A DNA stretch of 64,000 nucleotides from Varanus komodoensis (taxonomy: Eukaryota > Chordata > Lepidosauria > Squamata > Varanidae), in NCBI RefSeq assembly GCF_004798865.1, contig NW_025336587.1, positions 1,366,734-1,430,733 on the forward strand, written 5' to 3'. The translations under genes were made by a program, and so were the position numbers. The notes below the pieces were generated by a model that saw only the letters and a program-made list of their open reading frames with translations, had not been told where the DNA came from and ran no database searches. Below, piece after piece: positions 18,401 through 27,260 of this stretch. Positions within the stretch are counted from its first letter, which is position 1. Each line of letters starts with the position of its first letter.

Positions 18401-18755
18401 CATCACCTCCTCCAGGTCGCCCTTCCTGGCTCTCCCTGTAGGGTTTGTATTCAGGAATGACCCTATTCCACTGCTTCTCTCCATTCCACCTGGGTTCTGT
18501 AACGTCCACAACACCTAGCAGCTCCTTTCAAGACAGGCGCCCCAGTTCTCTGCTTTTTAATTGACAAAGAGGGTTTGTCAGTCGTAAGATTATGCCTCTG
18601 CCTGCTTCCCTTAGGCCAGGCCAACAGAGCAAACCACCTTAGTGCTGACTGGGATCCGTCCAGGAGCAACATACACTGCGTGGGTGGCAGCCAAGGATTC
18701 GCTTGACATCGGCCAGTACAGCGACTGGAGTTCTCCAGCAATGGGGACACCCTGA
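9387..18755 (+). CDS. EBI3: EBI3, IL-27/IL-35 beta subunit, with N-terminal Ig domain
   Basis: Soluble class I cytokine-receptor-like protein; the mammalian protein pairs with p28 (IL-27) or p35 (IL-35) and is secreted. Six exons (9387-9471, 10258-10494, 11680-11794, 12541-12713, 17528-17691, 18615-18755) join in frame to 304 codons plus stop. Order: hydrophobic signal peptide (about residues 1-21); an Ig-like domain (about 30-105) with Cys pair, EWKVNG and EGTYSC; a first FNIII domain with the four-Cys pattern (QCRS, NCSW, FECV, NSCS) and a MLNVTAVNP strand; then the KPDPPEDL linker and a second FNIII domain ending in YSDWSSP, the WSXWS box with its first Trp replaced, as in human EBI3. Human EBI3 is about 229 residues and lacks the Ig domain. 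Synteny with YJU2 and SHD supports EBI3 over CNTFR or CRLF1. The signal exon is the least certain part. Confidence 0.9.
10258..10494 (+). CDS. EBI3: EBI3 exon 2, Ig-like domain
   Basis: Acceptor AG at 10256-10257 and donor GTGAGT at 10495. The exon has 237 bases, phase 1 at both ends. It reads WHYARLGAPTVILACP, EVEWKVNGTS and QEGTYSCHK, close to the Ig domain of CNTFR (YERLGSDVTLPC, VTWRVNG). A second AG at 10253-10254 would not keep the frame. Confidence 0.85.
10884..11045 (+). mobile_element. Sauria SINE
   Basis: tRNA-like head (TGTGGTATAGTGGTTAGAGC) followed by the body with CAGCCTCACCCGCCTCACAG and GATATAAAGC near the end. In EBI3 intron 2. Confidence 0.75.
11680..11794 (+). CDS. EBI3: EBI3 exon 3, first FNIII domain
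   Basis: Acceptor AG at 11678-11679, donor GTAACG at 11795. It reads PPEKLSIQCRSVSYSSINCS, then W, and ends FFSTYR across the junction. This matches the human EBI3 pattern with CRAS, DCSW and ATYR. Confidence 0.92.
11868..12075. repeat. 58-bp minisatellite, about 3.5 copies
   Basis: The motif ATTGATCACCTCTCCAG starts at 11881, 11939, 11997 and 12055, an exact 58-bp period. Each unit also holds TCGTAGCACCCCCC and CTAAATC. In EBI3 intron 3, just after exon 3. Confidence 0.95.
12541..12713 (+). CDS. EBI3: EBI3 exon 4, first FNIII domain end
   Basis: Acceptor AG at 12539-12540, donor GTGAGT at 12714. It reads HGMQGEEFECVQ, SCSISNVEMFS and YMLNVTAVNPLG, aligning with human LGMAARGHSWPCLQ and YVLNVTAVHPWG. 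Confidence 0.93.
12900..13040. repeat. palindromic 'acaactcccat' repeat, decayed
   Basis: Contains TGGATGTTGTAGTTCAAGGC and flanking pieces like the repeat family also seen near 44.65, 61.85, 62.0 and 63.8 kb (ACTACAACTCCCATCA and its inverse). An old interspersed element of unclear class. Confidence 0.4.
13470..13943. mobile_element. TIR DNA transposon, non-autonomous
   Basis: Left end CAGTGGTGCCTCAGTTCATG; right end, reverse-complemented, CAGTGGTACCTCGGCTCACG. Flanking 6-mers CATGTA (13464-13469) and CATGTT (13944-13949) may be a target duplication with one change. GC-rich middle with repeated GATGGCC-type words, no transposase. The superfamily is unsure (hAT-like ends, short duplication). 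In EBI3 intron 4. Confidence 0.75.
14060..14640 (-). mobile_element. decayed LINE tail, probably L2-type
   Basis: Weak likeness to the tail and C-terminal region of the L2-type copies elsewhere in the window (GAGGCCCTTCTCTGG, CCTGGCCTGGAAGC). No intact frame. Confidence 0.35.
15071..15120. repeat. (AAG)n microsatellite
   Basis: Fifty bases of uninterrupted AAG/GAA at the tail end of a minus-strand SINE, in EBI3 intron 4. Confidence 0.97.
15121..15325 (-). mobile_element. Sauria SINE
   Basis: The reverse complement reads a tRNA-like head (TGGTGCAGTGGTTACAAGC), then CCCACTCAGCTGGAG and a tail running into the AAG repeat. Confidence 0.75.
15750..17356 (-). mobile_element. BovB (RTE) LINE, 5'-truncated
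   Basis: Minus-strand frames read BovB reverse transcriptase: RNINNLRYADDTTLMAESEE with the YADD active site, LKLNIKKTEIMGSGP, then VFPVAMYGCESWTIRKAEHR and RRLLQVPWTARRSNRSVLEE. The frame is broken in several places. A poly-T run (17357-17380) lies at the high-coordinate end. In EBI3 intron 4, ending about 170 bases before exon 5. Confidence 0.95.
17528..17691 (+). CDS. EBI3: EBI3 exon 5, second FNIII domain start
   Basis: Acceptor AG at 17526-17527, donor GTGAGA at 17692. It reads KPDPPEDLKFSPIPGNRRKL, LLEWKPPSSW and FPLRYLIRYSR, the start of the second FNIII domain. It lies just downstream of a minus-strand BovB copy and a poly-T run. Confidence 0.93.
17920..17975 (-). mobile_element. short L2-type tail fragment
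   Basis: TATTTATTTATTTAAACAAC followed by TTATATGCCGCCCCATCGCA, identical in type to the tails near 21.96 and 55.6 kb. Confidence 0.55.
18615..18755 (+). CDS. EBI3: EBI3 exon 6, WSXWS box and stop
   Basis: Acceptor AG at 18613-18614, phase 0. It reads TTLVLTGIRPGATYTAWVAA, then KDSLDIGQYSDWSSP and AMGTP, with the stop TGA at 18753-18755. Confidence 0.93.
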   Translation, partial: ARPTEQTTLVLTGIRPGATYTAWVAAKDSLDIGQYSDWSSPAMGTP

Positions 18756-19089
18756 TTCCAGCGCAAAGGGCTTTGAGAGGGTAAGGATGGCCTTGCTTCT
18801 GCATACCCACCTGCCACATTTCTGGCCAAAGCTGCTCACCTGATCCTGCATCACATACAGCAATCAGATATTGATTTCCACATGAAACTCTTTTCTTTTT
18901 TATTCCTTTTTGTTTTGTGCAGATAATGTCAAGTATCTATCCCCTAAGGTACCAGGAATAACTAACTTTTCCCTTTCATGTGCCAGATGAGTCCATGAAA
19001 TTCTTCTCAGTATTTCTTATTCCCAGCAAGTGGAACTGAAGGGCAGCTTCATCTACTCTGGGAAGCAAACTTGTCTTTATTTTTAATGA

Positions 19090-19095
19090 AATAAA
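19090..19095 (+). terminator. candidate EBI3 polyadenylation signal
   Basis: AATAAA about 335 bases past the EBI3 stop, the first canonical hexamer I see before the SINE at 19,176. This is position evidence only. Confidence 0.4.
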
Positions 19096-19175
19096 ATTCA
19101 TCCAGCCACTTTTAAGCAAATATTTCTGCTTTCCTGTTGGTTTTGAGAAAACCTCCTTGTAGATCTGCTTAGGAA

Positions 19176-19423
19176 AAGCCAGTGTGGTGTTGTGGTTAAG
19201 AGCATGGGACTGGGACTCAGGCAATCCGGGTTCAAGTCCCCACTCGGCCATGGAGCCACCTGGATGCCTTTGGGCCAGTCACCGACTCTCAGCCCAACCT
19301 ACCTTACAGGGTTGTTGTTGTGGGGATAAGATGGAGGAGGTGAATGATGTAAGCTGTCTTGAGCACTTTGTAGGAAAAAGGCAGGATATAGATAGATAAA
19401 TAAATAAATAAATAAATAAGCTT
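19176..19423 (+). mobile_element. Sauria SINE, near full length
   Basis: Head CCAGTGTGGTGTTGTGGTTA and GGGTTCAAGTCCCCACTCGG (B box), then GGCCAGTCACCGACTCTCAG, CTTACAGGGTTGTTGTTG and a short (AAAT)n end. This is the clearest copy in the window and strong evidence for a squamate. Confidence 0.92.
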
Positions 19424-20094
19424 CTTGAGAATCTCCATTGACAACTAAGCACTATTTTTTCCTATTGATCAAGGGCAAAAGTATATACACCATGAACCTA
19501 CCAAGAACAAATATGACTAAAAAGCAGGGGAGAAGCTACAGCAAGATGCTTGACCAGGAGCTCAGCTGTTTTGTGGGGGCTGATAAAAGTATTTAGGGGT
19601 GATTTTTACGGTAGAGTCAGCAAAAGAGAAAGACACAGCCAGTCATTCAGTCAGTCAGTCAGTTTATAGCTTTTAGCCATAGCCATTATAGCTTAACAAG
19701 GTAAAGCACTGAATTAACAAATACACCATAAATCAAATGCATTAAAACATAATACTAAAAGACAGGCCAGGTGTAATTCAGGACTTCAAAGTCTCCCTGG
19801 CTCTTATCTTTTTAGCTGCAAGAGCAAAAAGAGAAACTTGGTAAGACACTCGTGCACCAGGCTCTGGTAACAAAAACACGAACTTCTCTGGGTCAGAGTA
19901 GGCATGGAAGGTGGGTAGTATGCGAGTCAAAAAGGTTTCCCTAGGCTCACACTACAAAGAACAGTGAGGAACATAGTGCGAGGTCCTCTGTTTCCGGTGA
20001 TCCTCAAGTGCAGACACGCTGCACCATTGGAAGGCGAGAGTAGCGACCAGAGAGTAAAGCTGTATACGTGGTTTGGAAACAAAGGGCTGCAAAC

Positions 20095-20200
20095 TCACCC
20101 TAAGGTAGGGGGCCAGTTGAAAGGTGGAGGGTGAGGCGGCACTGGCAGGCGAGCGCAGGGCCAACCTCCCCTGGCCTGGCTGCCCCCAGGCTCGCATGAT
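20095..20200. mobile_element. fragment related to the 38-kb hAT-like element
   Basis: GGGGGCCAGTTGAAAGGTGG matches GGGGGCCAGTTGAAAGGCGG in the element at 38,058. No inverted ends are visible here. Confidence 0.4.
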
Positions 20201-20230
20201 TAAAAATAGATTTTAAAAGTTCTATTTTTG

Positions 20231-20275
20231 TTCTCTCTCTATATATATATATGTGTGTGGGTGTGTGTGTGTGTA
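20231..20275. repeat. (CT)n(AT)n(GT)n compound microsatellite
   Basis: Runs of CT, AT and GT in series inside the R4-like LINE. Confidence 0.95.
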
Positions 20276-21919
20276 TCCAGTCCCTAAGATGGGAATTCTC
20301 AGCTGTAGGAAGTTGTCAGGGATGGAGTATCTGTCAATGGTGGAGTTCAGGAACCTGAGTCCTTTAGGGTCTTTTGATGATAACAATCTGAATGATTTAT
20401 TCCATAAGGAATTGATGCTGGAGGAGGTGCTCCTGTTCCTCTGCTTTAATATGGCAAGGTGTGCATGAGCCCTAAGAGAAGGGACCCCTGTTTCTGCTGG
20501 GGTACCCCTAGGTAGAGCAAGTATACGCCTCAAAAAAGCATTTGGAATTACCTCCAAGTGAGATACTATATTCTCATTCCATCCCCATTCTTCAACACCA
20601 TATAAGAGATGGGGAACGACCTTGGTCTTGAATAGCTTCAGTGCAGGATCTATCGAACGTCATCCTTTAGTACAAAATGAGTGTGAGATAAGACCCCGCA
20701 GTCCTAAGAGATGAGCTTTTAACTGGAGTTTCCAGTTTAAAGTGTCCCCAAATGTGATCCCCAGATATTTAAAAAAGCGACATTGATTCGGTTACCAAGG
20801 ATGCTCCAAGATGAAACTCTGGGTTTTTTCCCCCGAAGACCACTACTTTGGTCTTAGCATAATTTATGTTAAGATCTTCTTCTCTACCATAGTGCCCTAA
20901 TTGTTGCAAATTGTTGTAAACTGCCTTCTTAAACCAATTTTAGTTTGGGAGGTCAGGACCATATCTTCAGCATATAATAGTATTGAAATTTTTAGCTGAC
21001 CCAATGATGGGGGTGTAAATTGTGGTCTATTGTGCTCTACACTATTATTTATGTAAAGATTGAATCATAAGGGGGCCAGCACACACTCCAGCTTCACACT
21101 TTTTCTAATACACACAGCTGTGTCTCCCTGGATCTCCTGGAGCAGAGAAAGAAGTCTTTTGTCTATGTTAATTGCAGCGAGCTTAGCCCATAAAGTGTGA
21201 TGGAGTCCAAATGCTGCTGCCTGGTAGGTCGGCAGATGCAACACGGAGCCCCTTTCTGCGCCCATTAATCCCAAAGTGCGCCAGCTGATACCATGTCTGG
21301 CAGTGGCTGATGGTTCCAAGGCCTGAGAAAGACGAAGCATCTCTCCAACTTGAACTTGCCCACAATCCCTGCATAGGGTTACGAGGTTCTTTGAGGCTTT
21401 GCAGGGGATGGGTAAGCCTGGGAATAATAAACATGAATAGGTTATTGTGTTGTTTGAACCCAGCTGTGCTTAACCAGCCACGGCTTGTTAACTAGGAACA
21501 ACTCATAAAGAGAACCCACAGCTTGTGCTTCACCATGGTTTGTCATTTTGGCTGGGTTCAGACAACACGATAACTCTCATGTCATCATGATTTAGGTTTT
21601 GTTCCTAACAAGGAAAACGATATCCAGGGCTACCAGTCCAGCATCGCATCCTGGTTGTTGTCAGCCAAATATGAAATTCCTTTATACAAGAACTGAGACC
21701 CCACGAATCAGGGGGCAGCTTTAGCTCAGGACCCAGTCTTACCCAGTGGCCCTGCTGGCTGGGGAGGATGGAAGCCACGGGGCAACACATCTGGAGAGGG
21801 CCCGGTTGGGAGGCACAGAAGTCTGATGTGTACAGCATTGTACACTTGATCCTTTTCCTCCGTGGAAATACTTTATTCTCTTTCAGAGCAGACGACTATG
21901 CCCTCACTTACTTTCCTGT

Positions 21920-22300
21920 TGATGTTATTACTTTTATTTATTTATTTTATTGATTTGGAACACTTATATGCCGCCCCATTCACAAAAGCCTCAGGGCGGC
22001 TTCCAATACAAATAAATAACTATTCAAATACGTAAAATCTGGAGACATCCCAGCATAAATATAAAATCAATAAATAAATTTAACAATTAAAATAACATTT
22101 AAATAACGTTAATAATCTTGGCCTGGTGCCGAAAAACAAGTAACGACAGCACCAGGCGGACCTCTCTGGGGAGCGCATTCCATAAGTGGGGCGCCACCAC
22201 AGAGAAGGCCCTCCTCCGGGTACTCACCCTCCTAATATCTTTCATGGAGGGCTCCCAGAGGAGGGCCTCTGCCGCCGATCTCAAGGGGCGGAAAACTATA
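21920..22300 (-). mobile_element. L2-type LINE 3' end
   Basis: The minus strand reads RRAFSVVAPHLWNALPREVR, LVLSLLVFRHQAK, the LINE C-terminus, then a tail with GCCGCCCTGAGG-type words. Very like the copy at 55.8 kb. Confidence 0.85.
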
Positions 22301-22462
22301 GGTGGCTTAGAAGGTTCTCCTCCACTTCATTTTATCCTCACAAAAACCCTGTGAGGTAGGTTAGGCTGAGTTTGTGACTGATCTGGTGTCACCCAGTGAG
22401 TTCCATGGCTGAGTGGGGACTAGAATCCAGAGCTCCCAAGTTACAGCCTGACACTCCACCTT
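22300..22462 (-). mobile_element. Sauria SINE
   Basis: Plus-strand words CCTGTGAGGTAGGTTAGGCT and CCATGGCTGAGTGGGGACTA are the reverse complement of the SINE body and head. Confidence 0.8.
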
Positions 22463-22719
22463 TAGATACCCTTCATGGATCACTGCCTTGCTGTGGCGAA
22501 GGGGCTTGTGTAGCTCAATCAAGTTAAGAGCTCTGCCGTGCAGGGCCACCCAAGATGGACAGGTCATAGCAGAGAGCTCTGACAAAATGTGCTCCATTGG
22601 AGAAGGAAATGGCAACCCACTCCAGTATTTTTGCCATGAAAACCCCATGGACAGCCCCAAAAGGCAAAAAGATATGATGCCAGAAGATGAGCCCCTCAGG
22701 TCAAGAGGTGTCCAATATA

Positions 22720-23260
22720 CTGTATTTTTCGCTCTATAAGATGCACCTGACCATAAGATGCACCTAGTTTTTAGAGGAGGGATCCATGGAAAGCTTCCTG
22801 ATAATCACAGGCACATTTCCCATCGGCTTCATTAAAAGACAGGTTGCCATTTGAAAACACACACCGACCTGTGATTAACAGGTCTCACCTGTGCCGGAGG
22901 AGGGGGGCGGAGCAGGGCATGACGAGCGCATGCCAGCCAGGTGTGGTGCAGCCAGGCCGGCAGCGTGCCAGTGGTGGTCTTCCCGGGCGGTGGGGGTGAC
23001 CAGTCCGTCTCTCTGTGCGGCCGGCGGGTTAAAGCTCCTCCTCCTCCACACGCCTCCCCCTGAGCAGCACAGCTCTTACCTGCGCCGGAGGCGGGGGGCG
23101 TGGAGCAGGGCGCGCCGAGCGTGTGCCAGCCAGGTGGTGCCACGTGGTGCAGGCGGCCGGCAGCGTCCTGGGCGTCGGGCACACACACACTCGCTCTATA
23201 AGATGCACAGCCCTTACTTTTGAGGGGGAAAAAGTGCGTCTTATAGAGCGAAAAATATGG
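22720..23260. mobile_element. TIR element inserted in BovB
   Basis: Both ends carry TATTTTTCGCTCTATAAG in inverted orientation (left at 22,723, right complement ending near 23,257), each followed by a GATGCAC/GACGCAC block. TA on both sides (22,718-22,719 and 23,261-23,262) fits a 2-bp TA target duplication as in Tc1/mariner-type elements. The middle is GC-rich with an internal duplication. No transposase. Confidence 0.8.
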
Positions 23261-24630
23261 TACTACTGGGGAAGAGTGGAGGGCTAGTACTAGTAGCGCC
23301 AGAAAGAGTGAAGCGACTGGGTCAAAGCCGAAAGGACACTCAGTTGCGGATGTGTCTGGTGGTGAAAGGAGAGTCCGATGCTGCAAAGATCTATACTCCA
23401 CAGGAACCTGGAATGTAAGATCCATGAATCAAGGCAAGCTGGATGTGGTCAAACAAGAGATGACAAGACTGAACATCGACATCTTGGGAATCAGCAAACT
23501 AAAATGGACAGGAATGGGTGAATTTAATTCAGATGACCGTCAGGTATACCACTGCGGACAAGAATCCCTCAGAAGAAATGGAGTAGCCTTCATAGTCAAT
23601 AAAAGAGTAGGAAAAGCAGTACTGGGATACAATCTCCAAAATGACAGAATGATCTCAGTTCGAATCCAAGGCAAACCATTCAACATCACAGTAGTCCAAG
23701 TCTGTGCCCCAGCCACTGGTGCTGAAGAGGCTGAAGTTGACCAGTTCTATGAAGGCCTGCAACACCTTCTAGAATTAACACCAAAAATGATGTCCGTATC
23801 ATCATGGGGAATTGGAATGCTAAAGTAGGAAGCCAAAAGATAACCGGAATAACAGGCAAGTTTGGCCTTGGAGTACAAAATGAAGCAGGGCACAGGCTGG
23901 CAGAATTTTGTCAAGAGAATACGATGGTCAGAGCAAACACTCTGTTCCAACAACTCAAGAGATGACTCTACACATGGACATCACCAGATGGTCAACACAG
24001 AAATCAGATTGACTATGTGCTCTGCGGCCAAACATGGAGAAGCTCTATACAGTCAGTAAAAATTAGACCAGGAGCTGACTGGCTTAGATCATGAGCTTCT
24101 TGTTGCAAAATTCAGGCTTAAATTGAAGAAAGTAGGGAAGAGCACTAGGCCACTCAGGTATGACCTAAATCACATCCCTGATGAATATACAGTAGAGGTG
24201 ACAAATAGATTTAAGGAATTAGATCTGACAGACAGAGCGCCTGAAGAACTATGGAGGGAGGTTCGCAACATTGTACAAGAGGTAGCAAATAAAAAAAAAT
24301 CTTAAAGAAAAAAGAAATGCAAGAAAACAAACTGGCTGTCTGAGGAAGCTTTACAAATAGCTGAGGAAAGAAGGGAAGCAAAAGGCAAGAGAGAAAGAGA
24401 AAGATACATTCAAATGAATGCAGAATTCCAGAGAATAGCTAGAAGACATAAGAATGCCTTCTTAAATGAACAGTGCAAAGAAAGAGAAGAAAACAATAGA
24501 ATGGGAAACACTGGAGATCTCTTCAAGAAAATTGGAGATATGAAGGCAATATTTCATGCAAAGATGGGCATGATAAAGGACAAAAATGGCAGGGACCTAA
24601 CAGAGGCAGAAGAGGTGGTGTGGAAAACAA

Positions 24631-25248
24631 TGTTGAATTGTTACTCAGTAAAAGGAGAATGAGATAAATTAAGAACCAGTTTTGGTTTCTGTATTCACCC
24701 AAAAGGGGCAACTTAACTTGAAAAGAGAAAGTAAAACAGTGATTGAGAACAGAAGAGCCATTAATTGAGCCATGAAGCCTGTCTGAAGGAATGTGGAGGG
24801 GAGAAAAAGATAATTGGCTTGAAAGAAAGTTTGCAACTTCCTATCTCTTCCTCCCAGTAGTTTTATGAGATAGGTGGTCATAGGGCAAGGTGAACTCAGA
24901 GAAGAATGAACTATTGAACTTTTAGTTATTAGCACACAAGCATAATAAGTTGATGCATATTAACTCACACACCCCAAATAGGCAATGGGCTAATTATAAT
25001 GCACATGCAATGTATGTAGATGTATGTAATGGAATGAGACAGGAATTGCATGATAGAAAGTCTGTGAACCCTCCAGTACCCAGCAAATAGGGAAAACGGG
25101 GAGGATTCCTGCAGCTGGAGATAGGGAATAAAAAGGAATGGCGACCTATGCTTGGTGCACCTCCTTGCTTGGGACACCCATTTTGCAAAATGTATTCAAT
25201 GAACTAGTGCTGCTTGGAGTCATGTGACCTGGCATTGACTTTTCAACA
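24631..25248 (+). mobile_element. possible solo LTR (endogenous retrovirus fossil) inside BovB
   Basis: A block of non-BovB sequence with ends TGTTGAA and TTCAACA and a TATA-like GGGAATAAAAAGG near 25,126. Size and ends fit a solo LTR of unknown family, younger than the BovB copy it sits in. I could not confirm a target duplication, so the limits are uncertain. Confidence 0.35.
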
Positions 25249-26789
25249 AATTCTTCCTTGGAGAGGTAAATCCACTGCTCACAATGATAAGATTACACAG
25301 AAGAACTATACAAGAAGGATCTTAATGTACCTGATAACCATGGGGTCGGTCGCTGACCATGGTCAGTCGCTGAACTTGAGCCAGACATGTGAAGTCAAAT
25401 GGGTCTTAGGAAGTCTCAGTGACAACAAAGGTAGTGGAGGAGATGATAATCAAGCTGAGTTATTCAAAATCCTAAAAGATGTTGCAATTAAAATGGCTAC
25501 ACTCAATATGCCAGCAAATTTGGAAAACTCAGCAGGGGCCACAGGACTGGAAAAGGTCAGTCTACATTCCAATCCCAAAGAAGGGCAATGCCAAGGAATG
25601 TTCAAACTACCTTACAATTGTACTCATTTCACACGCTAGCCAAGTTATGCTCAAAATCCTACAAGCCAGGCTTCGGCAATATCTGGATCGAGAACTACCA
25701 GAAGTACAGGCAGGGTTTCGAAGAGGCAGAGGAACTCGAGTTCAAATTGCCAACATATTCTAGATCACAGAAAAGCATCTACTCCTGCTTCACTGACTAC
25801 ACTAAAACCTTTGATTATGTGAATCACAACAAATTGTGGCAAGTTCTTAAAGAGATGGGAGTAGATGGGGAAGAAATGGGGGTAGTGACAGATTTTAGTT
25901 TCTTGGGCTACAAGAGACCTGCAGACGGTTCTGTGACGATTGCTCCTGGGGAGGAAAGACGATTGCTCCTGGGGAGGAAAGCTATGGCAAATCTAGACAG
26001 CATACTAAAAAGCAGAGACATCACCCTGCCCACAAATGTGCGTATAGTCAAGGCTATGATTTTCCCAGTTGCAATGTATGGCTGTGAAAGCTGGACCATA
26101 AGGAAGGCTGAGCGCCGAAGAACAGAGGCCTTTGAATTGTGGTGCTGGAGGAGACTCCTGCGAGTCCCTTGGACCGCAAGGCGATCAAACAGGTCACTCC
26201 TAGAGGAGATCAACCCTGACTGCTCTTTAGAAGGCCAGATCCTGAAAATGAAGCTCAAACACTCTGGCCACCTAATGAGAAGGAAGGACTCCCTGGAGAA
26301 GAGCCTAATGCTGGGAACAATAGATGGCAAAAGAAGGAGGGGGCGGCAGAGGAAGAGCTGGCTAGACGGAGTCACTGGGACACTGGGTGTGGGCTTGTGT
26401 GGACTCCCGGGGATGGTGGAGGACAGCAGAGCCTGGGGAAATGTTGTGCATGGGGTCGTGATGGCTTGGGCAAGACTTTGCAACTAAACAATAACCTGTA
26501 GATAACCTTTGCACATGCTCAGAGGCAGTTAGCCTGCAGCATTTACACCTTTGCTTCTACTTGTGCGATTAAAGGAAGCTCTGCACATGCTCAGGGACAC
26601 CGCTCTCCTGGATGCAGTTCTGGGGAGTACATCGAGTTTCCCTTGCAGGTAGTTCCTCCTTTTCATGAACATTTCACCGAGTTCTGGGTGTTGCTGGTTA
26701 TCAAATCACCAGGAATCCTGACAGGTGAAACGGATCCAGGCTTGACAGTCTTGACACCAGCCGGAACAATGTCCCATTTTACCCTGGAA

Positions 26790-27260
26790 CGTCCACGCGG
26801 GAGATGCCGTTCCATCCACGGAGCATTTTTGGGGGGAACCTGCGCTCACCGGAAAACACGTCCAGTCCACGATGTCCGAGGCCGGACTTATTTTTGACTG
26901 ATCTCAGCGGAAGCCAGTGGCGTGCCGTGGCACAGAGCAGCGCTCGACAGAAGCCAATGGAGACGGGAAACGAGCACCGGATGGAGGCACAGCGGCCAAT
27001 AGCAGGGGCGGATACGGGCTCGTCCATCCCGGAGAGGCGGAGCGTGATCGGCGAGAAGGGGCGACAACATGTCGGAGAGAAAAGTGTTAAATGTTAGTGG
27101 AAGCGCCAAGGGGGGCACAGGCATGGGGCGGGGGGGCGGGGGGTGGGGCAGCGCCAGTTTTGGGGAGCTTTCCGTTCGGCCTAGCGGCCTACCTAACAGG
27201 GATGTTATGAAGACAAAATGGAGGCCGTTGGGAGCGCGAGGAGTAGAAGATGTCCTGAAA
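26790..27260 (+). promoter_or_regulatory. YJU2: YJU2 CpG-rich promoter
   Basis: CpG dinucleotides are dense here compared with the flanks. CCAAT boxes at 26,954-26,958 and 26,996-27,000 lie 115 and 73 bases upstream of the YJU2 ATG. No TATA box. This is typical of a housekeeping gene. Confidence 0.75.
27069..27092 (+). CDS. YJU2: YJU2 exon 1
   Basis: ATG at 27,069; codes MSERKVLN, then donor GTTAGT at 27,093 in phase 0. Very short coding first exon, as in human. Confidence 0.95.

Larger units (their letters stand above)
19640..21400 (-). mobile_element. non-LTR retrotransposon, R4-like
   Basis: Minus-strand frames read LEVIPNAFLRRILALPRGTP, RAHAHLAILKQRN and LQALEPSA-type segments, with a stretch (20,860-20,980) resembling the LYADDLVL region of a reverse transcriptase. 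The 3' tail is a (CTGA)n run (19,645-19,665 on the plus strand). It is unlike the BovB, CR1 and L2 copies. The R4/Dong assignment is from the look of the LRRxLALPRGTP motif only. It is interrupted by a GC-rich piece and microsatellites at 20,095-20,275. Confidence 0.6.
22467..26492 (+). mobile_element. BovB (RTE) LINE, near full length, with insertions
   Basis: The 5' region (GGAGAAGGAAATGGCAACCC) is at 22,598. The endonuclease domain starts near 23,395 (TGTWNVRSMNQGKLDVVKQE, then NIDILGISKLKWTGMGEF). Reverse transcriptase pieces follow (FTDYTKTFDYVNHNKLWQVL; FPVAMYGCESWTIRKAERRR; RRLLRVPWTARRSNRSLLEE), and the 3' end is near 26,490. The RT core is partly deleted near 25,850, and frames are broken at several points. 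A TIR element (22,720-23,260) and about 0.6 kb of unrelated sequence (around 24,631-25,248) interrupt it. Confidence 0.95.
18756..26760. other. intergenic repeat cluster, EBI3 to YJU2
   Basis: Nearly all of it is transposable elements, listed separately. The stretch 26,493-26,760 is unassigned and holds two copies of GCACATGCTCAG about 80 bases apart. Confidence 0.6.

Noticed and set aside
22832-23425. 197-codon minus-strand open frame
   Set aside because: It runs from the TIR element into BovB and reads low-complexity Pro/Ala/Gly residues; no gene features.
25588-26487. 299-codon open frame on the plus strand
   Set aside because: It is BovB reverse transcriptase C-terminus (CESWTIRKAERRR, RRLLRVPWTARRSNRS), so it is transposon sequence.
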